DNA from: an uncultured Saprospiraceae bacterium
GTDB taxonomy: Bacteria; Bacteroidota; Bacteroidia; Chitinophagales; Saprospiraceae
Length of the DNA stretch: 64,000 nt
NCBI GenBank assembly: GCA_937997635.1
Contig: CALLFA010000027.1
Coordinates: 1 to 64,000 of the forward strand
Direction of reading: 5' to 3'
The notes beneath the pieces are model-generated. The model was not told where the DNA came from and ran no database searches. It saw nothing but the letters and a program-made list of their open reading frames with translations. Positions 63,999-64,000 of this stretch are shown one piece after another (within the stretch, counting starts at the first letter, position 1; each line of letters starts with the position of its first letter). A program made the position numbers and the translations under genes.

Positions 63999-64000
63999 GA

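Overview
The window is AT-rich, densely packed chromosomal DNA from a member of the phylum Bacteroidota, most likely a Saprospirales-type marine or sludge organism (lineage is inference). The grounds are: promoters of the Bacteroidota form (TTG or TTTG, 19-20 nt, then TAnnTTTG) with almost no Shine-Dalgarno sequences; very large Cys-rich secreted proteins with a type IX secretion (T9SS) C-terminal sorting domain; several S9 peptidases with signal peptides; family markers such as DUF3810, DUF5683, DUF5522 and DUF6580; and small single-domain response regulators beside PAS or TPR histidine kinases. I see no rRNA, tRNA, CRISPR array, prophage or intact transposase.

Layout. 1-3.4 kb: a PAS histidine kinase cut by the left edge, then four receiver-only response regulators arranged as an inverted duplication of a two-gene unit. 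3.7-7.3 kb: a MATE exporter and, divergently, an oligopeptidase B-like lipoprotein. 7.4-8.4 kb: a Xre-RES toxin-antitoxin pair with a clear promoter and repeated TGTCA boxes. 8.6-16.8 kb: a leftward cluster of DUF4956 membrane protein, HlyD-like adaptor, TolC-like outer-membrane protein and a 1653-residue T9SS exoprotein (HYR-like repeats, Kazal, dockerin-like and cohesin-like segments). This is the most unusual gene cluster here. 16.9-18.7 kb: RidA, a threonine-dehydratase-like PLP enzyme and a short asparaginase-domain protein. 19-22.4 kb: a DUF6580 membrane protein and a two-module CbbX-type AAA+ ATPase.

22.6-38.9 kb is mostly housekeeping: ferredoxin-IscX-Maf; FolD-DinB-like-PrmA; PAP2 phosphatase; GlmM-cysteine desulfurase-RibD; an exported thioredoxin; a HerA-like ATPase; a nuclease; an outer-membrane protein; DUF3810; TrxA; and DUF58-PPK2-S4. 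39-45.7 kb: a frameshifted dipeptidyl peptidase IV, an LptD-like protein and a SPOR-domain cell-wall amidase. 46-49 kb: MBL-fold hydrolase-ParA-ParB-DUF5683. 49-56.9 kb: an orphan membrane protein, a flavin monooxygenase, an old-yellow-enzyme homologue, a secreted phosphoesterase with near-identical tandem repeats, and a glutamyl-endopeptidase-like S9 enzyme. 57-64 kb: an SF2 helicase, two acyl-CoA dehydrogenases with MsrA, a DUF5522 protein and a TPR histidine kinase cut by the right edge.

Non-coding structure is rich. A GC-rich extragenic palindrome family (core AGGCG-NNN-CGCCT) occurs at five loci, including a five-unit tandem array at 31.0-31.5 kb. There is also a 95-bp inverted-repeat element at 8.5 kb, a low-complexity AAGTGC tract at 52.3 kb and a perfect 16-bp palindrome at 36.25 kb.
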